A stretch of DNA of 15,272 bases, from contig PJAB01001337.1 in NCBI GenBank assembly GCA_002887195.1, forward strand, positions 1 through 15,272. The letters run 5' to 3'. Of this stretch, positions 1 through 7,844 are shown piece after piece. Made by a program: the position numbers and the translations under genes. How positions within the stretch are numbered: the first letter of the stretch is position 1; each line of letters begins with the position of its first letter. The notes beneath the pieces were generated by a model. The model was not told the origin of the DNA. It saw only the letters and a list, made by a program, of their open reading frames with translations, and ran no database searches. The stretch is from Chrysochromulina parva. Its lineage: Eukaryota; Haptophyta; Prymnesiales; Chrysochromulinaceae.

Positions 1-120
1 TCACGTGCGGCCACATCAGGCAGGGTCACCGCTTCCCATCCGAACAGCGAAGTTAAGCTGCCTCGAGTATCGGTAGTACTGCGGTGGGGGACCACGCGGG
101 AAGGCGATATGCTGCACGTT
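1..120 (+). rRNA. 5S ribosomal RNA gene
   Basis: This is a 5S rRNA, the small RNA of the large ribosomal subunit, transcribed by RNA polymerase III. The core matches the eukaryotic 5S pattern: a CCGAACAG-type segment followed by GAAGTTAAGC (the internal A/C-box region), a GGTAGTACT stretch, then GGTGGGGGACCAC and CGGGAA. The ends close helix I: bases 3-11 pair without mismatch with 111-119, counting one G-U pair. The 5' end is at or within a base or two of the window start, so the first base is uncertain. It is a single dispersed copy here, placed directly before a protein gene. No disabling change was seen, so it looks intact. Confidence 0.93.
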
Positions 121-121
121 C

Positions 122-127
122 TTTTTT
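122..127 (+). terminator. RNA polymerase III T-run terminator of the 5S gene
   Basis: Six consecutive T residues follow the 5S 3' end by one base. This is the standard Pol III termination signal on the non-template strand. Confidence 0.85.
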
Positions 128-155
128 GAATTCACACTTCACACCTGGAAATCCC

Positions 156-655
156 ATGGATAGGCCGTCACGCCCAGATGCGAGATGGGCGTCGGCGTCC
201 CGCGTCGTGCTCCACCTCGACGTTGACTCGTTTTATTGCGGCGTAGAGCTCAAGGACGATCCTTCGCTCGCTGGGAAGCCGCTGGCAGTTACGCAGGGCA
301 ATTCTGGTGGCTTTGTGGCGCTCTCGGCAGAGGCCAAGGCATTCGGGCTGCGCAAAGGCGATGGCGTTGGTGCGCGCGGCCGGGCTCAGATTGACAGCCT
401 GATACGCATGAACTCGATGGGCCTCGCCGAGTGCCGGCGGCGCTGCCCCGGCTTGATCATCAAGCCGATGAGGGTTGACCGGTATCGTGAGGCTGGGCAA
501 GCTGTCTTGAGTGTTCTCGAGACCTTCGGTGCACCTGTGGAGAAGACGAGCTACGACGACTTCTACATCGAGGCCACGTCACTTGTGCAGGCCGATTCCG
601 ATGCTTCGAAACTTGCAGAGGTGCGCGTGTGGAGCGGCGATGGCAGCAGTGGCGA

Positions 656-702
<47 letters not shown>

Positions 703-1979
703 GTCAGGGCAAGTCGCATGTGCTCGGCACGACGCTACCCATCGACTTGCGCCGTGGCTACGAGCTCGCCGAGCGCATGCGCGTCGCTCTCCGGGCCTCG
801 GTCGGCCTCAGCGCCTCCGTCGGCATCGGGCGGAGCAAGCTCGTCGCACGCATGCTCAGTCCCCAAGCCAAGCCCGACGGTGCTCTCGTCGTGCGGGAGG
901 ACGACGTGCCCAGGCTGATGGCGTCGTGCCGCGTGCAGAGCTTCCCGGGCCTGCAGGCGAAGCGCGGGCACGCGATGTGCGCGGCGCTCACGACGGCGCT
1001 CGAGGCGGCGGCGCCAGATGCGAGCTCGGCGCCGTCGTGGGCGGTGAGCAGGGCGCCGTCGTGGGCGGTGAGCAGGGCGCCGTCGTGGGCGCCCGGGCAG
1101 GTGACGCTCGGGCAGGCGCTCGCGCTGCCCGAGGCGGCGCTGCGCCGGGCGCTGAGCGGCGCAGACGTGTCGCTGCTCCGCCAGCTCGCGCGTGGAGAGG
1201 ACGCCCACCACAACGCGGCCGTTACGCCCCGCGGACTGCCCAAGGTCTTGGCGAGCTCGCCTTCCCGCGCTGATTGCGCCTGATTGCGCCTGATTGCGCT
1301 TGATTGTGCTTGATTGCCTCCCTCATCAGGTGCTGGCGAGCGAGCTCTCCTTCCCGCCAACGGATCACACGCCGACGCTCGAGCGGACGGTGCATGCGCT
1401 CAGCACGACGCTGTGGAAGCGGCTGCTCGCCGAGGCGCCGGCGCGACGGCGCGCGCCCGCGCGTCTGTGCGTCACGTGGCGTGAAGGCTATGCCTCCGAT
1501 GGCGGCACCACGCGTGGCGTGGTGCACTCGCGGGGCGCCACGTGGCCTCCGCAGCTAGGAACCGCCGCCATCCAACGAGCCAGCGCCGTCTCGGGCGCCG
1601 TATCGGGCACCGTATCGGGCGCCGTATCGGGCACCGATGCTGCGCCCGACGAGGCCGCCGAGGTGTCTCGTGCTGGCGCGGCGTCGAGTGCGACCGAGCG
1701 CAGCGCGGCGCTCCTCGCAACGTCCGCCATCAAGCTGCTCCGTGCGCATCTGCCCTCGATGCCGCAGCTCACCAGGCTCATCGTCTCGGCCGAGTTTGGG
1801 CAAGGCAAGGACAAGGCGCTTGGCGCTCACGACGGCGCTCGGCATGGCGCTCACGACGGCGCTCGAGATGTCGCACCGGCCAGCCCGCTGCGTGGCTTCC
1901 TACAGCGGCAGACGACGGCTGCCGAGCTTGGCGTTACGGGCGCCGTATTGGGCACTAATGCTGCGCCCGAGCTTGGCGC

Positions 1980-2011
<32 letters not shown>

Positions 2012-2850
2012 CTGCCACCGATGCAGATGCCAATGCCCACGATGCCGATGCCGATGCCCTCGCTGATGTTCCTTTTGCTGCTGATGATGATGACGACGGC
2101 GGCGGCGCGGACGACGGTACTGCGCTCGACATCGCTCTCGACGACGGCACCTTGGGGCAGGGGCTCCCGCGTATCTGGATTGTGGACGAGTACGACGAGT
2201 ACGAGGAGTACGAGGAGGAGTACGAGGAAGAGGCCGAGGCGGAGGAGGAGGACTATGATCACTTCGAGCCGGAGGGCCTCACGGTCTGTCTCTCGGAGGG
2301 TGGTGACGATCACGTAACTGACGTAACTGACGAGCTCGTGCCAAGGAGGGAGGGCGACGTAACTGACGTAACTGACGTAACTGGCGTAGCTGAGCTCGTG
2401 CCAAGGAGGGAGGGCGGTGACGTGACCTCCGAGGGCCGTGCATCTGGCTCAGCCGACGTCGTCCAACACGGCGCGATCGAGGCCCCGCGGAGCATGGGAG
2501 CCGCAAGAGCAAGCTCCTCTACATGCTGTCCCATCTGCGGCCACGACCTCGGCTCACTCGACAACGCGCAACTGAACCGGCATGTGGACGACTGCCTCAA
2601 CCTTGGGCACAGCCACGTCTTAGGGAGCCCGGATCGCCACAGCAGCATTGGTTCTCAGCCCGGTGCATCCTCTGGCAAGCGCAGGCGAGCGGGCATTAGC
2701 CCCGCGAGCGGCGTGAGTCGGAGCGCTGAGGAACAGTCGGCGAAGCGAGTAGCCTCTCTGAACACATGGATAGTGCGATCCAGCCGAACTTGCGATATGG
2801 CAGCGAAAACCTCTCGCTTATTTGAAGCGGACGCGAGAGATCATGCGTGA
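156..2850 (+). CDS. Y-family translesion DNA polymerase (eta/iota-like) with C-terminal UBZ4 zinc finger; exons 156-1244 and 1330-2850
   Basis: A translesion polymerase that would copy damaged DNA at stalled forks in the nucleus. The joined model is about 869 residues. Exon 1 has the palm start HLDVDSFYCGVE (residues 20-31, metal-binding D22), the finger motif ALSAEAKAFGL, the second catalytic motif SYDDFY (132-137; the family normally has S-x-D-E), the SASVGIGRSKLVARM block, and the hairpin segment SFPGLQ. Exon 2 resumes with a little-finger-like region, then low-complexity and acidic repeats, then a UBZ4 finger (C763, C766, H781, C785) that would bind ubiquitinated PCNA. UBZ4 is typical of Pol kappa, while the palm looks more like eta/iota, so the subfamily is unsettled. 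A stop in the first reading frame at 1281-1283 forces the intron model. The ATG at 156 is chosen because the upstream in-frame ATG at 84 lies inside the 5S gene. No clear PIP box is visible, and the last ~60 residues are doubtful. Confidence 0.85.
660..695 (+). repeat. (GGC)12 microsatellite encoding polyglycine
   Basis: Twelve perfect GGC units lie in frame within polymerase exon 1 and encode a glycine run between the palm motif and the GTTLPIDLRRGYELAERM helix. It sits in a surface insertion, and length variation would not shift the frame. Confidence 0.95.
1028..1097 (+). repeat. Tandem ~24-bp repeat encoding APSWAVSR
   Basis: Three copies of a unit around GCGCCGTCGTGGGCG lie in frame in polymerase exon 1, just after the hairpin region; the third copy diverges at its end. 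Each of the first two units contains a GGTGAGC string that resembles a splice donor, but reading through keeps an open frame. Confidence 0.8.
1245..1329 (+). other. Spliceosomal intron of the polymerase gene (85 nt, phase 0)
   Basis: The donor is AAG|GTCTTG and the acceptor CATCAG|GTGCTG. Removal joins LPK to VLASELSFPP, keeps frame across a TGA, and restores the little-finger start. The intron contains about five imperfect tandem copies of a 10-mer like TGATTGCGCC (from about 1270 to 1318). Its first ~24 bases resemble the first ~29 bases of exon 2 (GTCTTGGCGAGC versus GTGCTGGCGAGC). Confidence 0.85.
2311..2416 (+). repeat. In-frame nested repeats (GACGTAACT 9-mers inside a 60-bp period)
   Basis: A 25-bp block GAGCTCGTGCCAAGGAGGG... 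occurs at 2332-2356 and again at 2392-2416, exactly 60 bp apart. The space before and between is filled by GACGTAACT-like 9-mers encoding TDV. This produces the peptide repeats ELVPRREG and DVTDVTDVT in the polymerase linker just before the UBZ4 finger. Confidence 0.85.
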
Positions 2851-3042
2851 AATCCAAATACGAGATATTTTCGTTTTAAATATTGTCTTCGGTCTCACCC
2901 GACTGGTCCGTATGCGTACCTCGAACGCTCTACGCTGCGGGCGAGCAGGACATCGGGAGCAGGACGAGGACCCGGCGTACAGGCGCCTAGATATCAACTA
3001 TAAAACGGCCAATACTGAACTTGACTTGACTACGATCTCACA

Positions 3043-5202
3043 TCACCGACCTCGTGACCGCGCCTTGAATTGTGCAAAGGCGAGCGCGGCCTCCTCAGCG
3101 CTCAGGAATCCGGTCGTCCTGCGGCCTTGGGATTCCCATGCCCAAAATTTGCCATTACGCATCTTGTGCACGCCCTTGTACCCGGAGGAGGCTCTGCCAG
3201 CACGCCGGGCAGAGGGGAGCAGCTGCAGCCCCTCCTGATGGCCATGCCTCTTCGCCGCGTCCGCCTGACCACGGTCACCCTCGTCGAGATCAGCATCCTG
3301 CCCCGTATCTTCACCATGGTCAGAATTGTGTCCAGTATCGACCCTACCATCGTCGGAGTCCTCGTCAGCAGCATGGAATTGGGAGAGCAGAGCCACAGGT
3401 GCATGTTGGATCGGTGGGGGTTGCACCAGACCCGGGTCTGGTGCCACGGTCTGAGGGGTCGAAGCCGGGTGGCAGCATACGGGTGCCGGTGGCAGGTAGA
3501 ATCTGGGTGGCGTCGAGGCGGACGGCGGTGGCTTGCCGGTCGCCAAATGCCAGATGTCCTCCATCTCTTCGGTCGACGGCATCGCCATTGCCACGAGAGG
3601 CGGAGGCAGAGATGGAGATTGAAGGTGACGAGGAGGCGGAGGCGGAGGCAGAAGCAAAGCCCTAGGCAGAGGCGGAAGCAAAGGCGGAATGTGAGCTCCG
3701 CCAGGGGCTTGCACGCTTGAAGCGACATAGGTTTGCACGCCGGCCGGCTGCCACTGACTGGATCTGTCGCAGACCTCGTGATACTGGTTCCATTGCATGA
3801 CCTTCGGTGTGGGTCCACCCCGAGAGAAAGGGCCTATGTGCGCAACTGAAGCTAGACATGAAGCAGTGGCTTGATGCCGAGATTGCCGAGATTCTGCTGG
3901 AGAAAGTACCATGAGGAAGCAAGCGGCAGTTGGGCTCTCGTGCACCGTGTCCTGTACAGGATCCGGATACCTTGCTGGTTTGGTCGACCCGAAATGGCGC
4001 TGATAGGTTTGCACGCCGGCCGGCTGCCAATTAGTGGATCTGTCGCAGACGAAAGGAAAGTGCGCTGCGGCGTGCAAAGGCACTGAAATCGATGTCGGTG
4101 GCACGTAGAAGCTGGGTGGCGTCGAGGCAGACGGCGGTGGCGTGCCGGTCGCCAAATGCCAGATGTCCTCCATCCCTTCGGTCGACGGCATCGCCATCAT
4201 CACGGGTGGCACAGGCAGGTGCAGCGGAGGCTGCACTGTACTGGCTGCTTGCTGAAGAGCCTTCTTTGCATAGTAACGTTCGCGATCGACAGCACGCCGC
4301 CGGTTGCGCTGGTACCTTTCGGCGTCTGCAATTTGCTTCGTCGATTTGGGTGATGTCCAGACAACTTCGTGCGGGCCGGTAGTGATCGTCCATGTATATT
4401 TTTTGGCTTGGGCTGGGCAGACAACCTGTAAACAAGAGATGCAGAAGGAGTCATTGGATGAAGAGAGGGCTCAATCTCACTGCATCGTGCTCATCATGCC
4501 CAGCGTGCCCAGTGTGCTCAGCATGCGCATCATGCTCAGCGTGCTCATATTCGCTCGCTCGGTATAAACATCACGCTCATCGTGCCCATCCACGCTCAGC
4601 ACGCTCAGCACGCTCAGCACACAGAGCACGCTCATCACGTTCACTCATCACAACCATCAATCTCATCGTGCTCATTGTGCTCATCGTGCTCATGCTCAAG
4701 CGCCGCTCACCATTTCTCTGCTGGAACCGGGCCCTCTTGATCCATGCTGTTTTCTATGAAGTTCCGTCAGGCTGGAGGTTTCGCCCTCGCGAAGAGATGT
4801 TACCGTATACGGTGTAACATGCGGTGGGGGGCAAGTTGTGGGAGTGTTGTGGGGGGCCTTCGGTGTGGGGTTTGATTGAGGAGTTTGTGTGCTCAGGTCC
4901 TCCCGTTGTAGGAATTTCCTAGTAGGCGTGAAGGAAGCGGTGTCCGCGGAGGATTTCCCAGGATTCTTCCACACCCCCGGTTTCGTTAGAATACCGGGAG
5001 GATACATAGTAGCCTCAGAAATTAACCGCCAGCGTGAAAATAGCGCGTGCGCGAAACGATAGGTTTTGGCGGTGGCGTCCGATTTTCCGCTTGTGCGTCT
5101 GTCTGAGTCTGTGTGTGTGTCTGCCAGTCTGTCATCGCCCAAATTTGGGAGCACACAAGCGGGCGCTTCAAGCACCTTCGAACGGCGTCCCAAAATGCCC
5201 AC
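3043..5202 (-). CDS. AP2/ERF-like domain protein; exons 5202-4711 and 4425-3043
   Basis: Probably a nuclear DNA-binding protein. The last ~47 residues contain SGYKGVHKMRNGKFWAW and GFLSAEEAALAFAQF, which fit the three-strand-plus-helix pattern of an AP2 domain (compare YRGVR...W...G.F.T.EEAA.AYD). The domain sits unusually at the extreme C-terminus. The rest is proline-rich low complexity with a basic helix (ERYQRNRRRAVDRERYYAKKA) encoded around 4258-4320 and an acidic stretch near HAADEDSDDGRVDTG. The frame is open past 4236 up to an acceptor TTTACAG at 4426. A GTGAGC donor at 4710 joins in frame to the upstream open frame (REM|VVCPAQ), giving about 624 residues. Exon 1 is simple-sequence-rich at its start, so the true start could be the ATG at 5007 or elsewhere. 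The AP2 call is fairly sure; the exon 1 model is moderate. Confidence 0.6.
3533..4199 (-). repeat. Internal duplicated segments in the AP2-like gene
   Basis: Two segments occur twice. One encodes AMPSTE.MEDIWHLATG followed by PPPSASTPP (about 3533-3598 and 4139-4199). The other encodes CDRS..WQPAGVQTY (about 3726-3773 and 4002-4052). The order along the protein is AMPS, CDRS, CDRS, AMPS, so this is not a simple tandem duplication. Confidence 0.8.
4426..4710 (-). other. Intron of the AP2-like gene (285 nt), repeat-rich
   Basis: On the minus strand the donor is ATG|GTGAGC and the acceptor CTCTTGTTTACAG|GTTGTC, preceded by a pyrimidine-rich tract. Most of the interior (about 4475-4700) is degenerate repetition of 9-mers such as GATGAGCAC and GCTGAGCGT. 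Stops occur in the flanking frame, so this is not coding. Confidence 0.6.
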
Positions 5203-5328
5203 CGGCCGAAGAGGCTTCTGGCTGTGTGAGCTCGTTGTCGTGTGTGAACGTTGTGGCTGTGAGCTCCTGTTACTTCACTTCACTCAACCCCGCCTTACGC
5301 GCCGCCGCAATTTGTCGCGTCCCCGGGG

Positions 5329-6726
5329 TTACAGCAAACTTGAATCTCTCCGAGACTCTGCCGGCCAGGCAGCGTGCCCTAGGCGGGACTCGTCCGCATA
5401 GAGCTCCTCCAGGCAGCTCAAGTGCTCTTCCCATTCGGAGAGGCGGCTTACGACGCTGCGAAAGTCGTTGACGCTGGCCCACCGATCCATACCGACGGCG
5501 AGGCTCGAGAAGGTCTGGGTGAACGCGTCGGCCACCTGCACGAGCAGCCCCATCTGGATCGGATGAGAGAGCTCAAAAAGCCGCGGCCCCGCCAAGGCAA
5601 AGGGGATCAGGACCACCGTCTGGCTCCAGCTACCCACCCACAGGTTGAAGCCGAAGAAGTTGCAAAAGAGGCGCGAGTAGTTGTCCCGCAGCTCGGCGAG
5701 CAGGTCCTCGTAACGCCGCAGTGCGCGCGCGCTCGGCGCCGGCTTGGTGAGCGTCGTGCCGGGCGCCTCGGCCAGCACGAGCTGCTTGCGAAGTCGAGCC
5801 TCGACGCGCTGGTTGGCAACCTCGAGGAGCACGAGATGACGCGTGACGAACCACGCCACGCCGAAGCCGCACACGGCCACTGTGATCGCCACGTCCAGCA
5901 GCCACGCGTCCGTGGCCCCCAGCAGGGGGGCCAGGTAGGCGGGCGGCGGCACCTGTGCACCGAGCTGCACGAGCCGCGGCGCAAACACTGCTATCTGGAA
6001 GAGTGCGGTCACGCCGACGGCGACTCCGCTCTGCAGGCCGCTCGCAAAGCGCTGCGTGTCCTCGTGGATGCGCTGCGACGCACCTTCGATACTCTGCTCG
6101 TTGGGGTCCGTGCGCTCCCACCGTTCGAGATAAGAATCCACGAGGCACAGCCGCCAGGTGAGCGCGTAGTGCGACGTGACGAACGAGATGAGGGGTGACA
6201 CGAGCGCAGCGGGCATGGCGACGTAGAAAAACTGCCACAGCAGCGCCCACAGTTGCGATAGGCCAAGCTCGTGCGCGGCGATCGCAGCGGAGCTGTGCGT
6301 CAGATTGGCTGTCGCATTGGCGGCGATGGCGGTGGCGGCCGCACTCTGAGCTAAGTTGTAGAATTGGCCATACCACGTATTCAACCACGCTTGAATGAGC
6401 GCAGAAGCGAGCGCGGCGGTAAATAATATCAACAGGCCAAGCCAAGCGAAGAGGCGACGGTGCGGCGAGGGCGAGCAGAAGAACTCGGACGGCATCCGCG
6501 CTCGCCTTTCCGAAAGGTGCACCGGTAAAAAGACTCCGGGGGGAGCCGGGACATACGGGACACACGGGCACACGGATCGTGTAGGGGTTGATGAGCGCAG
6601 CGCATGACCCATAATGGCAACATGACTTTGAAAAAGCGAGACACGCACATAGACAACGAGCTCAAGCTCGCCGTGAAAATCAACTGAGGTGGGAACACTC
6701 GCACTCAACAAGAGATGTGTATCCAT
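5329..6726 (-). CDS. SbmA/BacA-family transporter homologue (peptide/B12-type uptake permease)
   Basis: A multi-pass membrane protein of the SbmA/BacA family, which in bacteria takes up antimicrobial peptides and related cargo without its own ATPase domain. The diagnostic stretch is IEGASQRIHEDTQRFAS (residues 213-229 from the 6726 start); it is close to E. coli SbmA IEGAAQRVQEDTMRFAS. Upstream of it are SPHR then a membrane segment (about 92-115) and NTWYGQFYNL, matching SbmA SPHR and NAWYAPFYDL. Downstream are NQRVEARLRKQLV and YSRLFCNFFGFN. Further hydrophobic segments lie near 160-185, 235-260 and beyond. No Walker A or B motif is present. The region before SPHR is poorly hydrophobic, whereas SbmA has membrane helices there, so the real N-terminus may be on an unseen exon, or translation may start at the ATG at 6495. 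The eukaryotic localisation is unknown. Confidence 0.8.
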   Translation of the reverse strand: MDTHLLLSASVPTSVDFHGELELVVYVRVSLFQSHVAIMGHALRSSTPTRSVCPCVPYVPAPPGVFLPVHLSERRARMPSEFFCSPSPHRRLFAWLGLLILFTAALASALIQAWLNTWYGQFYNLAQSAAATAIAANATANLTHSSAAIAAHELGLSQLWALLWQFFYVAMPAALVSPLISFVTSHYALTWRLCLVDSYLERWERTDPNEQSIEGASQRIHEDTQRFASGLQSGVAVGVTALFQIAVFAPRLVQLGAQVPPPAYLAPLLGATDAWLLDVAITVAVCGFGVAWFVTRHLVLLEVANQRVEARLRKQLVLAEAPGTTLTKPAPSARALRRYEDLLAELRDNYSRLFCNFFGFNLWVGSWSQTVVLIPFALAGPRLFELSHPIQMGLLVQVADAFTQTFSSLAVGMDRWASVNDFRSVVSRLSEWEEHLSCLEELYADESRLGHAAWPAESRRDSSLL

Positions 6727-7050
6727 CTACGAATCACCGCACAATTCCTACTTTTGAGTTGGCACCGTGTGTGTGCCGTGAGCGTCGGGTAACGCGGTGA
6801 CACACTCTCCACGGCGACTGTGGACTCTGCTGCCACATGCCCACATGACACTCTCAGTAGTGTGCCAATGGTTTCGTAGATGGGCGTAGATGGGAGAACA
6901 CTGTTGTTGACGGTAGTGCATGCAGATATTGGAACGGAGAGGTGCGGTTGATGAACGCTATTGGAGGTTGATGAACGCTCCACATGCGCAACGAACTGCC
7001 GCATTGGATCATGGAGTCGATGCTGTTAAGTAGACCGGGCCATTTTGCCC
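6727..7050. other. Intergenic spacer with short tandem repeats
   Basis: No gene is supported here. It lies between the 3' end of the Chibby-like gene and the 5' end of the transporter gene, so it should hold the transporter promoter and possibly an upstream exon. Two small direct repeats are visible: CGTAGATGGG twice in tandem (6875-6894) and GGTTGATGAACGCT twice with a 20-bp period (6946-6979). Confidence 0.6.
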
Positions 7051-7468
7051 CTAGCCGTTAGTCACCGCTTCGAGCTCGTCCTCGAGCTTGTCGCAATCTA
7101 AGTTTGCTAGTGTGACCATGTCTACCAGCAGCTCGACCTGCGTGGCTCGTGCGGAGAGATCGGTGAGACACGGGCGCTGGAGCGGTGGGCTTGCATGCAG
7201 TGACGTGGCTTTCCACAGCGGGCGCTCGTGAAGCGGATCGTGCACTCACCTTGAACTGGAGAAGGTGAACTTTGCCCTTGAGCGCGTCATTCTCTTCCAG
7301 CAGCCGCTTTTTTTCTGCCGTCATCTGTTCCAGCTTTTGCAGAGCGTCCAAGAGGTCCTTTTGCACCTCCGAAGGCTCAGCTGCAGAACTCGCTGCTGGT
7401 ATCCCTCCTTTGGCTGCTTGCAACACGTCTTTTATGGTTGGCTTCTTCTTGCCGAACAGACCGGACAT
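7051..7468 (-). CDS. Chibby-like small coiled-coil protein; exons 7468-7250 and 7137-7051
   Basis: The joined product is 101 residues. It begins MSGLFGKKKPT, followed by a long heptad helix: VQKDLLDALQKLEQMTAEKK, then RLLEENDALKGKVHLLQFK, then across the splice VELLVDMVTLANLDCDKLEDELE. This arrangement (LEEN..L..KV..LLVDM..........LEDEL) resembles the C-terminal coiled coil of Chibby (LEEENNLLRLKVDILLDM), a basal-body and ciliary-base protein. The short basic N-terminus also fits. The homology call rests on a short coiled coil, so a generic coiled-coil protein remains possible. The splice model is strong: donor AAG|GTGAGT and acceptor CGCAG|GTCGAG in phase 0, with the unspliced frame turning into non-coding-like Arg/Ala-rich sequence. 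Confidence 0.6.
7138..7249 (-). other. Intron of the Chibby-like gene (112 nt, phase 0)
   Basis: The donor is a consensus GTGAGT after TTCAAG, and the acceptor is CCACGCAG before GTCGAG. Splicing fuses two halves of one continuous heptad coiled coil (LLQFK|VELLVDM), which supports the model. Confidence 0.85.
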
Positions 7469-7844
7469 TCTCCTCGGAGGACGACAGGACTGGCGGCTGA
7501 AGCGGGTGTGGCCTGGCGGCGGAGAGGAGAAGTCGGCGCGTTGTCATGGGCGCGAAGTCAACTTGCCATCACATGCGTACTTGCTCACGGGATGCGCAGA
7601 GTCGCACAGTCCATGAGACACTGAAACGCGGCTGTTTTTCTCTCCATGATTATCGCTCCCTTGGCCTTGCCCAATAAATTTTCTGTCGCGTTCTTCGTAC
7701 ATGTAGTACAACAACGTAACTGGGGCTCAAGTCTCCGCGCAGCATGCTCTGACATGGCACTATGGCTAGACGTGGATCATGTGGTGCACTCGCGTGTGCA
7801 GCACGCCGATGAGCCGGAGACCACGGACGTGCTGCACAAAGGCG
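7469..7844. other. Intergenic spacer between the Chibby-like gene and RPAC2
   Basis: No coding sequence is supported. It should contain the promoter and 5' UTR of the Chibby-like gene (minus strand) and the 3' UTR of RPAC2. A CCAATAAATTT stretch at about 7670-7680 is AT-rich relative to its surroundings but cannot be assigned a function. Confidence 0.5.

Noticed and set aside
84..155. Extended start of the polymerase at the ATG at 84
   Set aside because: That ATG lies inside the 5S rRNA gene. The ATG at 156 is the first outside it and leaves a normal palm-domain spacing.
1637..2317. Arg/Pro-rich open frame overlapping polymerase exon 2
   Set aside because: It is a frame-shifted reading of repeat-rich coding DNA. 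The chosen frame continues from exon 1 and reaches a UBZ4 finger.
2311..2416. Possible CRISPR-like repeat array
   Set aside because: The repeats are in frame, short and contiguous without unique spacers, and they encode peptide repeats in a eukaryotic gene.
4200..4454. ATG-initiated alternative frame for the AP2-like gene start (reading MDQEGPVPAEKW into exon 2)
   Set aside because: Spliced in that frame it ends at 4200 and never reaches the AP2 domain. The frame ending REM joins correctly in phase 0.
4798..4819. Near-palindrome TGTTACCGTATACGGTGTAACA as an operator site
   Set aside because: It falls inside the inferred first exon of the AP2-like gene, and only the central 10 bases are a perfect palindrome. 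Chance is adequate.
5422..6198. Open frame of 258 codons on the plus strand
   Set aside because: It overlaps the SbmA/BacA homologue on the other strand and its His/Arg/Gln-rich translation has no recognisable pattern.
7051..7468. ESCRT-III/Snf7 identity, suggested by the MSGLFGKKKPT start
   Set aside because: The protein is only 101 residues and lacks the long basic helical core of Snf7 proteins. The coiled-coil register fits Chibby better.
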